Shown here one piece after another: positions 10,701-22,700 of a DNA stretch of 64,000 nucleotides (within the stretch, counting starts at the first letter, position 1; each line of letters starts with the position of its first letter). The DNA is from Symbiodinium natans (taxonomy: Eukaryota; Sar; Dinophyceae; Suessiales; Symbiodiniaceae). Position numbers and translations under genes: made by a program. Where the stretch lies: NCBI GenBank assembly GCA_905221605.1, contig CAJNDS010002135.1:1-64000 (forward strand). Reading direction: 5' to 3'. The notes under the pieces are model-generated. The model was not told the origin of the DNA. It searched no databases and saw only the letters and a list, made by a program, of their open reading frames with translations.

Positions 10701-13700
10701 TCCAGGCTTCAGAAGACGAGTCTCGGCCCAGCTCCTTAGCTTTTGCCACAATACGGGCTCCGGCCGTACTCGCTGCTGGAAAGGCCACAGAACAGGAAAT
10801 TAAAGCTTCAAGGGCACCGTCTTGGAAGTACTATGCTTTCGTCGGGAGCTCACAAAGAGGTGCAACCCGAAGGCTTACACAGTATTCTGCAGCTTGGTCA
10901 CCTCGCAGTGCACCATGGCCTCCCTCTTCTGCTCCAGCAGGGACGCAAGCGTAGCATCCACCGCGGCTTCTCCACCTTTTCGTTTCCGCCTGCGCTTGTA
11001 CAGCCTACTGGGCCTACGTGCTCGCTGCCAGATCATTCATGCATGAATACGCACAAGAGGCAGGGCTGAAACAAATCCCCGTCTTGCACTACGACTACTC
11101 AGTACTTGGACAGACCTCGGCACCAACAAGCTCTCCTTATCCTACACATACCATGCAAATGAAGCAGCTTGCCAGCTCATCCGGCCTACGCAGTGCCTCG
11201 CGTTGAGCCTCCACGTCGTGGTCGAAGCGAGCCACACGGCGTAACGCCTCTTCGAGGGCTGCTTGCCTGCAGTTAACAGGGTGCGCTCAACACAGGTTCA
11301 CGACTCTCGACAGCATCTCACATACAAAGCCAGCCAGTCATCGATTGTGTAGCAGGTCTTTTTGATGTAAGCACGGACTTGTCAACTAGTGCTACACAAT
11401 GAACACCGCTTCTTGCTGACTCGCTCGATGTTGTTCGTGCCAGCGGCCGCTCCGCATCTTGAAGTTGTGCAGAAGGTGCTGCCTGGCCGCACGGAAGCTG
11501 CACAGCTTGGTGCTGGGAGTTTGGGTGGGGGGTGTGGGGTCACCGTGCAAGTGGCCCCACCATAGGGAAGCACTTGGGTCTTCGATAGTGCAAGCGAAGC
11601 TGAATGTAAATTATGTGTATTGTTTATACCTGTGTATATATATATATAAATATGTATTGGATTTCTTCTGTCCACATATATACGTATATGAAACGTATGA
11701 TCAAGTACTGACACATGCTGGCCTGGCCTCTGCAGCATCGCTCCTCAGCAGCGCTGCCGTTTCTGTGCAGCAGCGGAAGGAGTCCTCCAAGTCACGGCAG
11801 CGAGCCTCAGATGCAAGGCTAGCGGCTAAATGTCTTTTTATGCTGACATTAACATATATGTATATAGCTCACACCCCCCCCCCCCCTGACCTACCGTGAG
11901 GCCGTGTCGGAGTAAGAAATCCATACTTAGTCATAGGTATGAATTTAATAAGAACCCTCTTAATTGAACGAAAACCCTATGAAATTCATACGAACCCTAT
12001 TAAAATTAATAAGACTCTTTATTGAATCAATAGGAATTGACTTGGAATGTTATATTTGAGTCAGAGGAACTCTGTATCAAACGTCATGGGAATGCCATTA
12101 AAATGTCGAAAAATAATAGGGCCCCCATGAAGAATAGTAGGGAGCCTGTGAAAATGAAAAGGGGCCCTTTTTGAATTCACGGGAATGTGGGAATTCCATT
12201 AAATCTAAATAGGAATCCTATTAATATTTCTCTTAATCTGGTTATGATGAAGTAGAATCCTATTCAATTTATGAGGAACCCCACTAAAATTCATAAGAAC
12301 CCTTTTACAAATCAAGAGGAATCTTTTACATGAAGAGGGTCCTACCATCAATAGGATATTATAAGCAACACCACTAAAATCATAAGAACCCTATTGGAAT
12401 CCTTTGAAATGAAGAGAAATCATACTAAAATTAATAGGAACCAATAGGAATCCTATAAAAGTAAAAAGTGGTTCGGATTTCTAGGCTTCCTGTTAGAATT
12501 CATGTGATTCCTATTAGAATTAATGGGACAGGAATGCTATTCAAATCTCCAGAAAAAACCATTCCAATTACTTTGAAAGTCACAAACATGAATAGGAACC
12601 AATAGGAATCCTAAAAAAAAGTATGAGTCCTTTTCATTGTCAGATGGACCCCTATTGAAACTAAAAGAAGCCACTTTAAAATGTTTGAGAACCTTGTTGA
12701 AATTCACAAGAACCCTGTTTGCAAAAACGTATTAGGAATCCTGCTACATTGAATAAGAACCCTATGAAAATTCATAAGAATATTCTGAAATGGTAGAGGA
12801 GTCCCATTAAGATGGTTTGGAACCCTTTGACGTTAATCGGAATTTATTAGGAACCCCAGTAAAAATCATAAGAACCCTATTACCAATTGATAAGAATCCG
12901 TTTAAAATGAAGAGGAATCCTACTAAACATAATAGGAACCAATAGGAATCCTACAAAATTCAATGTGGTTCCTTTTCAAAATTTCTTGGCTTCCTGCTAG
13001 ACTTAATGTGATTCCTATTAGAATTAATAGGACTAGGAATGCTATTCAATTTTCTAAGAATACAATTAAAATTACTTGGAGACTCACTAAAATGAATAGG
13101 CACCAATATGAATCTTAAAAAGATTTTTAATTTCAGAGGAGCCCTGTTAGAATTAAAAGAGCCACTTGAAAATGATTACGAACCTTGTTGAAATGCATAA
13201 GAACCCTATTGAAAAGTTTTCGGAATCCTCTGATATTGAATAAGAACCCTCTGAAAGTTCATCAGAATATAAGTAAAATGAAAAGAAGTCCTATAAAGAT
13301 GGTTAGGAACCCTTTTACATTAATAGGAATAGGAATGCTATTGCTGAGATTAATATAAGAGTGACCAAAACCAACGAGCCTCCGGACAGCTACATATAAA
13401 CGGTTCTGGCCCGAGAGAGGTACGAGGCAAAACCAAAAAACCAAAAAAAAACATCTTTTTTAGAGAATGGGGAGGGGATTTTGAAAAAGATGGTTTTTTT
13501 GGTTTTGCCTCGTAAAAAGATGGTTTTGCATAGGAAAACCAACTTTCCCCTCGCAAAAAGATGGTTTTCCTTAAGAACACCACGCCAAAACCATCTTTTT
13601 GCGATGTAAAAGTTGGCTTTTGGCTCCAAAACCATCTTTTACGAGGCAAAACCAAAAAACCAAAAAAAACATCTTTTTTAGGAATGGGGAGGGGATGTTG

Positions 13701-16700
13701 AAAAAGATGGGTTTTTTTGGTTTTGCCTCGTAAAAAGATGGTTTTTCATAGAAAAACCAACTTTCCCCACGTAAAAAGATGGTTTTGGACACAAAAACCA
13801 ACTTTTACCTCGTAAAAAGATGGTTTTGGAGCCAAAAACCAACTTTTACCTCGCAAAAAGATGGTTTTCCTGAGGCAGACCAGACCAAAACCATCTTTTT
13901 ACGTGGGAAAAGTTGGTTTTTCTATGAAAAACCATCTTTTTACGAGGCAAAACCAAAAAAACCATCTTTTTCAACATCCCCTCCCCATTCTCTAAAAAAG
14001 ATGGTTTTCTTGGTTTTTTGGTTTTGCCTCGTAAAAGATGGTTTTGGAGCCAAAAACCAACTTTTACCTCGCAAAAAGATGGTTTTCCTGAGGCAGTCCA
14101 GACCAAAACCATCTTTTTACGTGGGAAAAGTTGGTTTTTCTATGAAAAACAATCTTTTCACGAGGCAAAACCAAAAAAACATCTTTTTCAACATCCCCTC
14201 CCTATTCTCTAAAAAAGATGGTTTTTCTGGTTTTTTGGTTTTGCCTCGTAACAGATGGTTTTGGAGCCAGAAACCAAATTTTACCTCGCAAAAAGATGGT
14301 TTTCCTGAGGCAGACCAGGCCAAAACCATCCTTTTACGAGGAGTTGGTTTGTCTATGAAAAACCATCTTTTACGAGGCAAAACCAAAAAAAACACATCTT
14401 TTTCAACATCCCCTCCCCATTCTCTTAAAAAGTTGGTTTTTGTTGTTTTTTGGTCTCGCCCGTCTCGGCGTCCAGTCCTGTGGTCCGTGTGGGGTCTGTT
14501 TTGGCCACTGAGAGTAGCAAAAAGCGGCATAGGGCACGAGCGGGTTTTTAACGGTATTTACGAGGGAAACAGATCTGGGTAGGTCATGGGGGGGGGGGGG
14601 TGTCCATATATATCCGCCGACCCCAGCGGTAGCAGGGCGGCGTCAGTGAAGACCCCCCACCGCCCTCACCGCCCTCACCCGCTCTCACAGCATGCTGCTC
14701 ATGACACCTTGAATTGGAGTGTTTTTGCATTGTTTGGCTTCAGTGCATGCCCAAACCCCGCCACCCATCGCCCTCACCCATGACGCCTTGAATTGAACCT
14801 TTTCCAGTGCATGCCCCCCCCCACGCCCCCCCACGCCCCCCCACCCCCCCCCCCCCTCCCACCCCCCACCCCCCCCACCACCCCTCCCCAACCCCACCCC
14901 CACCCCCCACCCACCCCCCCCCACCCCCACCCCCCCACCCCCCCCCCCACCCCCCCACCCCCCCCCACCCTCCTGTAGGCCTCACCCCTACCCCCTACTC
15001 CGCCCCGACCATCTCTAGTGTTTTGGCCTCACACCCCACCCCCCCCCCCCCCCCCACCCCCCCCCCCCCCCCCGCCCCCCCCCCCCCCCCCCCCCCCACC
15101 CCCCCCCCCACCCCCCCCCCCACCCCCCCCCCACACCCCCCCCCCCCCCCCACTTCCCCCCCCCACCCACCCCCCCCCCCCAACCCCCCCCCCCCCCACC
15201 ACCCCCCCACCCCCCCCCACCCCCCCCACCCCCCACCCCCCCCCACCCCCCCCCCACCCCCCCCCCCCACCCCACCCCCCCCCACCCCCCCCCTATTGTT
15301 GCCCCCCCCCCCCCGCTCCGCCCCTGACCAATCTCTAGTGTCCCTCCTAGGCCCCTACCCCCTGCTCCGCCCCTGACAAATCTCTAGTTTGAGGGATTCC
15401 AATCCACGCCTGCCCTAATTCCGCCCCAACCCTCTCACCAGAGCTGGTCAAATGAGTCAGGCCCCCTTTCCGCCAGCCGCCCCCACCCTCTCCCACCCCC
15501 ACTCCCTAACCCTCCCACCAAGCCCTCATCATTACCCCCTCCCACCATCGTGCACCATTAGACCGCCCCCCGCTCTCACCGCTCTCATCGCTTTTCTTCA
15601 TCTCTATGCCCCCCAGTCCACCCCTGCCTTCCGCCCCCAACTCCCTAATCCGACACCAACCCTCTACCGTCACCCACACCCCCCACCCCCGCCGCCCCCC
15701 TTTCCACCCCCACCCACCTTTAATCCCCCCGTTCCCGCCCCCCCCGCCTGCCCGCGCTCCACCCTGCCTTCCGCCCCAATGCGACTGTCTTGGGTCTGGG
15801 GTCGGCGGCACTGGCGGTAGCCATTAATATATATACACATGCCAGATGCTCTTGATATCCATAGGCAGTTCAGATTAAAAGCACAAGTCATCAATTTTAT
15901 ACGGACCCCCTCCCTTAAGCAGGCCCTCACGGCGCCGCTTTCCGTATCTTGCTGTTGCATTCATATCGATCGGTATAAAAAGTCTTTTTCACATGTTTAT
16001 GTCTATGGCAGCCGCCATCTGAGCTCCCAAAGGACTCAAAACTTTTGCTTTCTCATATTGACGGCCCCCAGGAACCAAGAACCAAGATGCCCAGAACTTT
16101 TAGTTCTTGGTTCTTGGGGGCCTGGGGCTAAGCACCGTGCTTAAAAATTGTTACAACAACTGTTTTAAGTGATCGACTGAGGAACCAAGATGTGGTAAGA
16201 GCGGTATGGGACATCATGATTCTTGGATCGTGGTTCCCGGGGTTGAGTACAGTACTGTCTGTACTGACGGACCCAAGAGCCCCGTGCATCTTGCTTATTG
16301 GCTCTTCCTGTCACCAAGGTCAAACTCGTTGCACGATTTTCCCTTCTAGCAAGAGATGTCCGCGGAACCAACAGCCCATACACGCGTTCCGGGAAATTCC
16401 ACCAAGCAAAGAATAGTAAAGACACACGAAAATATACGAAGATCCAACGTAAAACGACCCTCCCTAAACATCCCAAAGCTTTGCAGTGCGATTCCATTCT
16501 GCCAGATGCGGTCTACAGACACTAAGCAAAGATGGCACATGCACACGAATCTATTGTGGTGCCGCCTACTGGGTGCAAACAATAGCCTGAGCCCCCTGGT
16601 CTGTTTGTTAAGGCAACCTTCGGTACTGCTTATTCAGGCAACATGTCGGCACGGCTGCCTGCATTCTCCCAAGCCCTGCCCATGAAGGCAACGTTCCGGC

Positions 16701-19700
16701 ACAGTTGCCCGCCTGAACTTAGTAAGCAAACATCCCGACCTTTTTGGCCTGCTTGTCAAGGCATCATTCCGGCACCGTTGCCCGCCTGCTGTTATGGCAA
16801 CATTCTGGTACAGTTGCTTGCCTGAAGCTCGATGGCTCTGTGACGTGCTTGTTACGGCATCACTTTTCGGTTCAGTTTGCTCGCTTTTTCTGCGGAATGT
16901 TGCCCTGCCCAAAAGCTGCCGTCTTGAGCACGTCACGTCACATGACGCATGCCACTTTGTCCTTAAGATTTAAGATCTACAAGCCCCGCTTGTCGGGTGC
17001 GGTTTCTCCATCAAGAGAGCGTTGCAGCTGCGGTCAGACCAGACACAGCCTAAAACAGATAGGTTCTGTGAAGGGAAGCTTGTATTAATATCTCAAGCTT
17101 GTTCTAGATCCCAATTCCCTCTCGTTACACCACTCAAGCTGTTGCTAAGTCATCGCTGAGTCATTGCTGAGCTGCAGCCAGTTGCTCGCACGCAGCGCTG
17201 TCCTCACCCGACCAGTCTTCTCTGCCAGCCACCTGAGCCCCACGGGCTCCATCTCGCAACGAACAAATCAGAATCAGGAAACCCCCTTCTCCTCTACTGC
17301 TGCCCGCCTGAAGCAGCTGTTCGCACTCCTGGCGGCAGCCCTCGCGCTCGGCTGCCAGTGCTTCAAGTTCACCTTGGGTGTCAGGGAGCTTCGTTCCCAG
17401 GCACCACGTCTTCAACCCATCGTCTGAACCGGAGCATCATGAATCTAAACTAGCTCGGGCTGCGGGCTTCTCCAGGTGGGCCGCAATGTGCCGAAATTGC
17501 AATTTAGATGGCCAAAGCGCTGTGATGAAGCAGTGCGTGACCCAGCAAGGTCAAGTCGTCGACCTGCACTTGCGGCCCGGATGGTCAGTTGAGGAATGCC
17601 TCTTCTCGCTGACAACTGACAAGGCAGCGAGCGCAAACACGCTTGCATGAGTGCTCTCATCACCGTTGCCCAGAACCAGGAGGTGAGTGCATCCCCAGCG
17701 CCTCGCCCCTCTGCTTCTGCACCTGGCGGCGCTGAAGGCCGCAGCGTTGGATCTCAAGCTGGTCCTGGCCATGCTGCTCCCCTCTGATCTCTGATGGACA
17801 AACTGTGCGACTGAGACGATGTCATGGAAGCCTCCCCTGAGCTCACAGACTCGCCTCAAAGCTTGCGAGGCGCCGGGCAGCTTCGGCCACAGCACGGCGC
17901 GCCGCCTGTAGATTCAAGAGCCAGGGCAGCCAGAGTATGCACACAGCGACACAGGAAGGTCCGGACTCCTGTCTCGTCCAACATCAGAGCACATTCATGA
18001 TCAGTTGGAGAGACAACAATCAAGCCAAGCAGGCGCGCCTCGCTGTCCGGGGCTGGAACCCGCACAACCCTGGCATTGCGAACTCTGTGCCCAGAAATGG
18101 AGATCTACTCGAGCAGCCGTCTGTATACGAACAAATGGGGCATGCGCCAATGCACTTCTCAAAAGGCAGCTGATGGGGTCTAGCAGTGGCCATCAGTGGT
18201 CGAGCCTGCGGGAGCGCCCTGCAGTGCCCGAAGAGCCATTCTCCAGCGACTGTGGGCTTGCCTACGGCATCATGTGGCATCAGGGTCAGCATGGACCAAG
18301 GCCACTCTTCCACCATCCAACCATCCATTGCTCGTGACATGTGCTCGTTGCATCGGTCTCTCAGAGTCCTGAAACGGCTAGACGTCATACTGTGAAGAAA
18401 CACATTTGAGGCCTCGTCTGCCTGGTGCTGTCGGCGCCGCTGTTTGAGGCCTGCACGCTGGCGCTCAGCCTCCTGCAACAGCACCATGCTCATGCTCCAC
18501 TCGCAGTGCGTAAAAGGTATCGTAAACTGCGACCTTAGGGGGACATGGATTGCTGACTCTCTCGCATGTCGTATGCATCGGCATCAACCGCGTCTCTCCT
18601 CGGCAAGCTGTACCAGGCCTTGCATGGCACGGGATCATGACACCTTACATAGATTTGGGCCTCAATTAAGCGCAATGAATATGGCCGGAGCTGTATTGAG
18701 CTGTGCTTGAATGAAAGACTGTCTTCTCAGATCGCCTGAACTGTTGCAGAAGGACAGTAACCGTCATCCAAGGGGCGTCGCCGTGCTTCTCTTAGTGCCG
18801 CCTCTGGATCCACCTCAGAGAGCGCAAAGTCTGCTGATTAAGGGTGCGATGCCCAGCAGCGCGGGGCGGCTTCAACCCCCGAAATTCCTCGAGACCTACA
18901 GGTCCAAGAGGGCCCTTGATGACCCACAGCAAGATTGCAAACAAGAACAAAGGCTACAGCGTGCTTGAATGCGAGTCTGCCTAGCTTCCACGCAACTCCT
19001 CCCGAAGCCTTATGGCTCTAAGGATTGGACAGGCTCGTCACGATTGATGCCGAGCCTGGAGAAGGGAAGCCCAGACATGATTGCAAGCGGATCGTCAAAA
19101 GCGGCTATAGTTTTCGGTTTCAGCGAGATTCAACAAGGTTTCATCTCGGAGGTGGTGCAGATGAGCAGTGCGAGCGCGCCATGCAAGCCGGCTTAATGTT
19201 CCAGTCTCGGAGGCCTGCTTCTTCTTCCATCCTTGTGGTCACTCCCCAGGGCATCCTCCAAACAATCGCCGGAGACTGCAATGTACTGGTACACTGGCAC
19301 TGTACTTGACTTCGCAACAAGTCCTAGCTACATTAGACATCATTAGACTACGTTCGACTACATCACCACGTAAAGAAGTGCAGGTAGAAAAGCTTTGCCT
19401 GCACTTCATCTACGCCAGGAACTTGATGCAGAAGATGTTGCAGGTCGTCTGTGAGCTTCCCTCGCCACCTGGCGTGCACTTGCGCCTTTGTTGAAGCTGA
19501 GACAGCAAGGTCAGTGCTGCCAAGTTGCAGGGACAAGATGAGGTGCCACAGCTCCGACGGAATCTTGTATGCGAAGTCCTTGGAGCAGAGGTCAGCAACG
19601 GGTGGAATTGCTTTGGCCTCCTGTGTTGCACAGTTGCTTCTTCCGTTTTGTTGTACACCTGCGCCTTAACTAAGTCCACACGAGTCCACCTTCAATTGCG

Positions 19701-22700
19701 CGGTCCCGCCATCTCACTAAATCTACTTCGTTCACAGCTCTTGAGTAAGAGCATGCATGCTCCTGCACAGCTCGTTAGCTCTGTGCTTGGTGCTCTGGAT
19801 TTGAGAATGGAGGAATTAGTCCTGCTCTTCCCACAACGCAGGCTAGCAGCTGGCCTCTGCATTGAAGCAACAAAAAACGCGAACAACACACACATCCAAA
19901 ATGCTCCCGAGCTCGCACAATAGGGCAGCAGCATCAGTGGATTCGCACATTTCGCAGCAGCTCTAAAATGCTTTGCGGCTCCTCATGAAGCAAGGCCGAG
20001 GTGCTTCACATTGAGCCAGGGCATCGCTTCGCTTGTCGACGAGCTTCACAAGCGCTGAAAGCTCTGTGGCATCAGATGGCCGGTCTGTAGAGCTCGACGA
20101 CCGCCCGCGCCGCCTCAAAGATGTAAAGTAGACACTAATTCCAACTCGGATCGGGCTAACACGACAAGCGCTGGCCTCTTCAGTGCCGCACGCTGCTCCG
20201 CGAGGTCCGCGTCGAAGCGTGAAAGGCACTTCAGCGCCACATCCAAGGCCGCACGCCTTGGCTTGAGCGCACACGCGTCATTCCGTCACATGGCGTGCTT
20301 TCTCGCCCAGATGTGGGATCTGCGCGGTGGCATCTGTGGATTTGTGAGGATCTGTGGAGGATTGTGCTCAAGATCAAGATCGTGAGCCCAGCCACAGCTC
20401 CGGGTCGTCGACTTTGCCCGCAAGCGCGGCCTCCAGCGCCTGGATCGCCGCCGCGGCCCCAGGGGCAGCCGCCGCCTGACGCCAGAACCCTCTACGTGGC
20501 AACGAGATGCCTCACAAGCAGCCAGAGCACTGAACGGTCTCAGCTCGTACGGATGCACTTCAACGAAAGCTGGTGTTGTGATAAGTTGTGATGCTACCCT
20601 TCAAGTCCCTTCACTCCCAACCTCCAAAGCTGGCACCCAAACATCCCCAAAAGCCTCCTCGGTGCCCTCTTGGAGCAGCGCTGCTGTCTCGTCAAGTGAC
20701 TTGAAGGACTCCTCCAACAGCCGGCACTGTGCCTTGGACATTGCCAAATACCAGGCAACACATGCTTCCCATATGTGGCGGCTTCTTTGCCATGATTCGA
20801 CGAATCTTAGTCCTTGCAAGCCAAGGGTCCTCGAGCTCATCGTAGGCTGCACGCTGGTCCTCTGACCAGCCCTCTGCAGACGCCACCTCGTGATTAGGAT
20901 GCGGGAGGGCGGAGGGAGTGAGGAGGTGTGGGGAGGAAGGAGTGGGGAGGAGGAGGGAGGAGGAGGGAGGAGGAGGGAGGAGGAGGAGGGAGGAGGAGGG
21001 AGGAGGGAGGCGGGAGGAGGGAGGGAGGAGAGGAGGGAGGAGGAGGAGGAGGGAGAGGAGGAGAGGAGGGAGGAGGGAGGAGGAGGAGGGAGGAGGGAGG
21101 AGGAGGGAGGAGGAGGGAGGAGGAGGAGGGAGGAGGAGGGAGGAGGAGGGAGGAGGAGGGAGGAGGAGGGAGGAGGAGGGAAGGGGGGGGGGAGTGGGGA
21201 GGAGGAGGGATGGGGGGTCCAGGGTCCTGGCTATGTTGGAAGAAATCCCCCCCCGGCTTTAAGCAACCTAGCTGCTTATAAGCAACGTGTTGTGTGACAA
21301 AACTCTTTCCAACAAAGATTGAGTGCACAGACGTACCCATTCGTATTTAAAACGAACACACAGTATAAATACGTACGGTATGTGAATCCAATACTATGAC
21401 TCCTCAACCGCTTGGATTCTAAAAACCTAGATTACGAACTCGAAGGCACATCTAACCCTCACCCTCTGCGCATGGAAATCTCAAACCCTCACCCTCCGAA
21501 GGTTCAGACGCCACGACTCCAGAACGACTTGGATTTAACAAGTCTATATTGCAGGCTTAGAGATATCGAAACCCTCACAAACCGGAGCTGGGCTCTCCGA
21601 GGGAAGGCACCATAGATCTAGACACACTAGAGAAAGGTGCCTGAAGCAGCTGCTGCAGCTCCTGCCGGCAGCGCCTGCGTTCGGCAGCCAGTGCCTCCAG
21701 GGCACCTCGAGGGGCGGGTTTGGGGCCCTTTCCAGGCCCCGTTACAGTGCTTCATGGGACGGTTTGGCGGTTTGAGGTCGAGGGGGCAACCTGCCAGTCC
21801 ACTCACATCGGCTGGGCACTTTTTCGTGGCAAAACGCAAGTAGGCCAACCTTGATCAGTTTGAGTTACAGCTAGCAGCTACTGGTAGTTGCAAGATTGCG
21901 AAAGCTTGCGCCAGGCTACCATGATTCAACAAGGCGTGCTCGGCAAGCAGCACGTCATCCGCCTGCCCGCTTGCATTCACTTGCGACATGTCAAGAACTT
22001 CAGGAACTGCTCTCACGGAGGTCCTGTAAATACTGTGGGCATGTGTGTAAGATGCGTGTGTATATATGTATATTAGTATGCATAATGATACACATATGTA
22101 TGTATGTAATGTAGCATAAAGACCAAAGATCGTGAACATCACAAGATGCGAGAGCAACTAAGATGTCCCACCTGACCACTCCGCTTCTGCTGTTCCAGGC
22201 GTCGCAGTGACTTTTGCTGGGCTCGAAGCTGTGCCTGGATGCATCTGAAACATGAGCATCTGGCATCACGGGATGGCTCATGATGCTCATGGCTCATCGA
22301 TTTCATGGTTCTTGGGCCGTGCCCCAGACCTCCAGGCCAGCCAGGCGTTGCGCTGCCTCCCCCAGTGACGCAGGCCGGGCAGCCTGAAGGAGAACCAACA
22401 GAACTCGTCTGAAACCGAGAGTCTTGTCAAATCTGAGGTTCGAGCGTCAGTCGAGACAGATGGGTCCTGGGTAGATGTGCCGTTTAACGGCACATCTACG
22501 AGAGATATTGCGAACCTCAAGTCCTGACAAGTGGTGCTGTGCACTGGTTGCTGCCTAAGGTTGCTGCCGCAGCGGCAGTCCACGCTGAGCGACCAAGTCC
22601 CCTGAAAAAGGATTGCTCATGACATCGGTTCAAGCTCTGCAGCTCGACTTCGAAGGCCTCTGGGCTCGCTGTAAAAGCTGAGCGTCATCGCTGGGGCCTG

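Noticed and set aside
13350-14582. Long open frames with [11 protein letters not shown]-type text on both strands, up to 267 codons
   Set aside because: They repeat with the 215-bp array, exist in several frames and orientations, and have no domain; products of the repeat.
14685-15376. Glycine-rich and proline-rich open frames up to 189 codons
   Set aside because: Translation of the poly-C tract; open in all frames by composition.
20890-21340. Glu/Gly/Arg- or Pro/Ser/Leu-rich open frames
   Set aside because: Translation of the GGA microsatellite lying in an intron between modules d and e of unit B.
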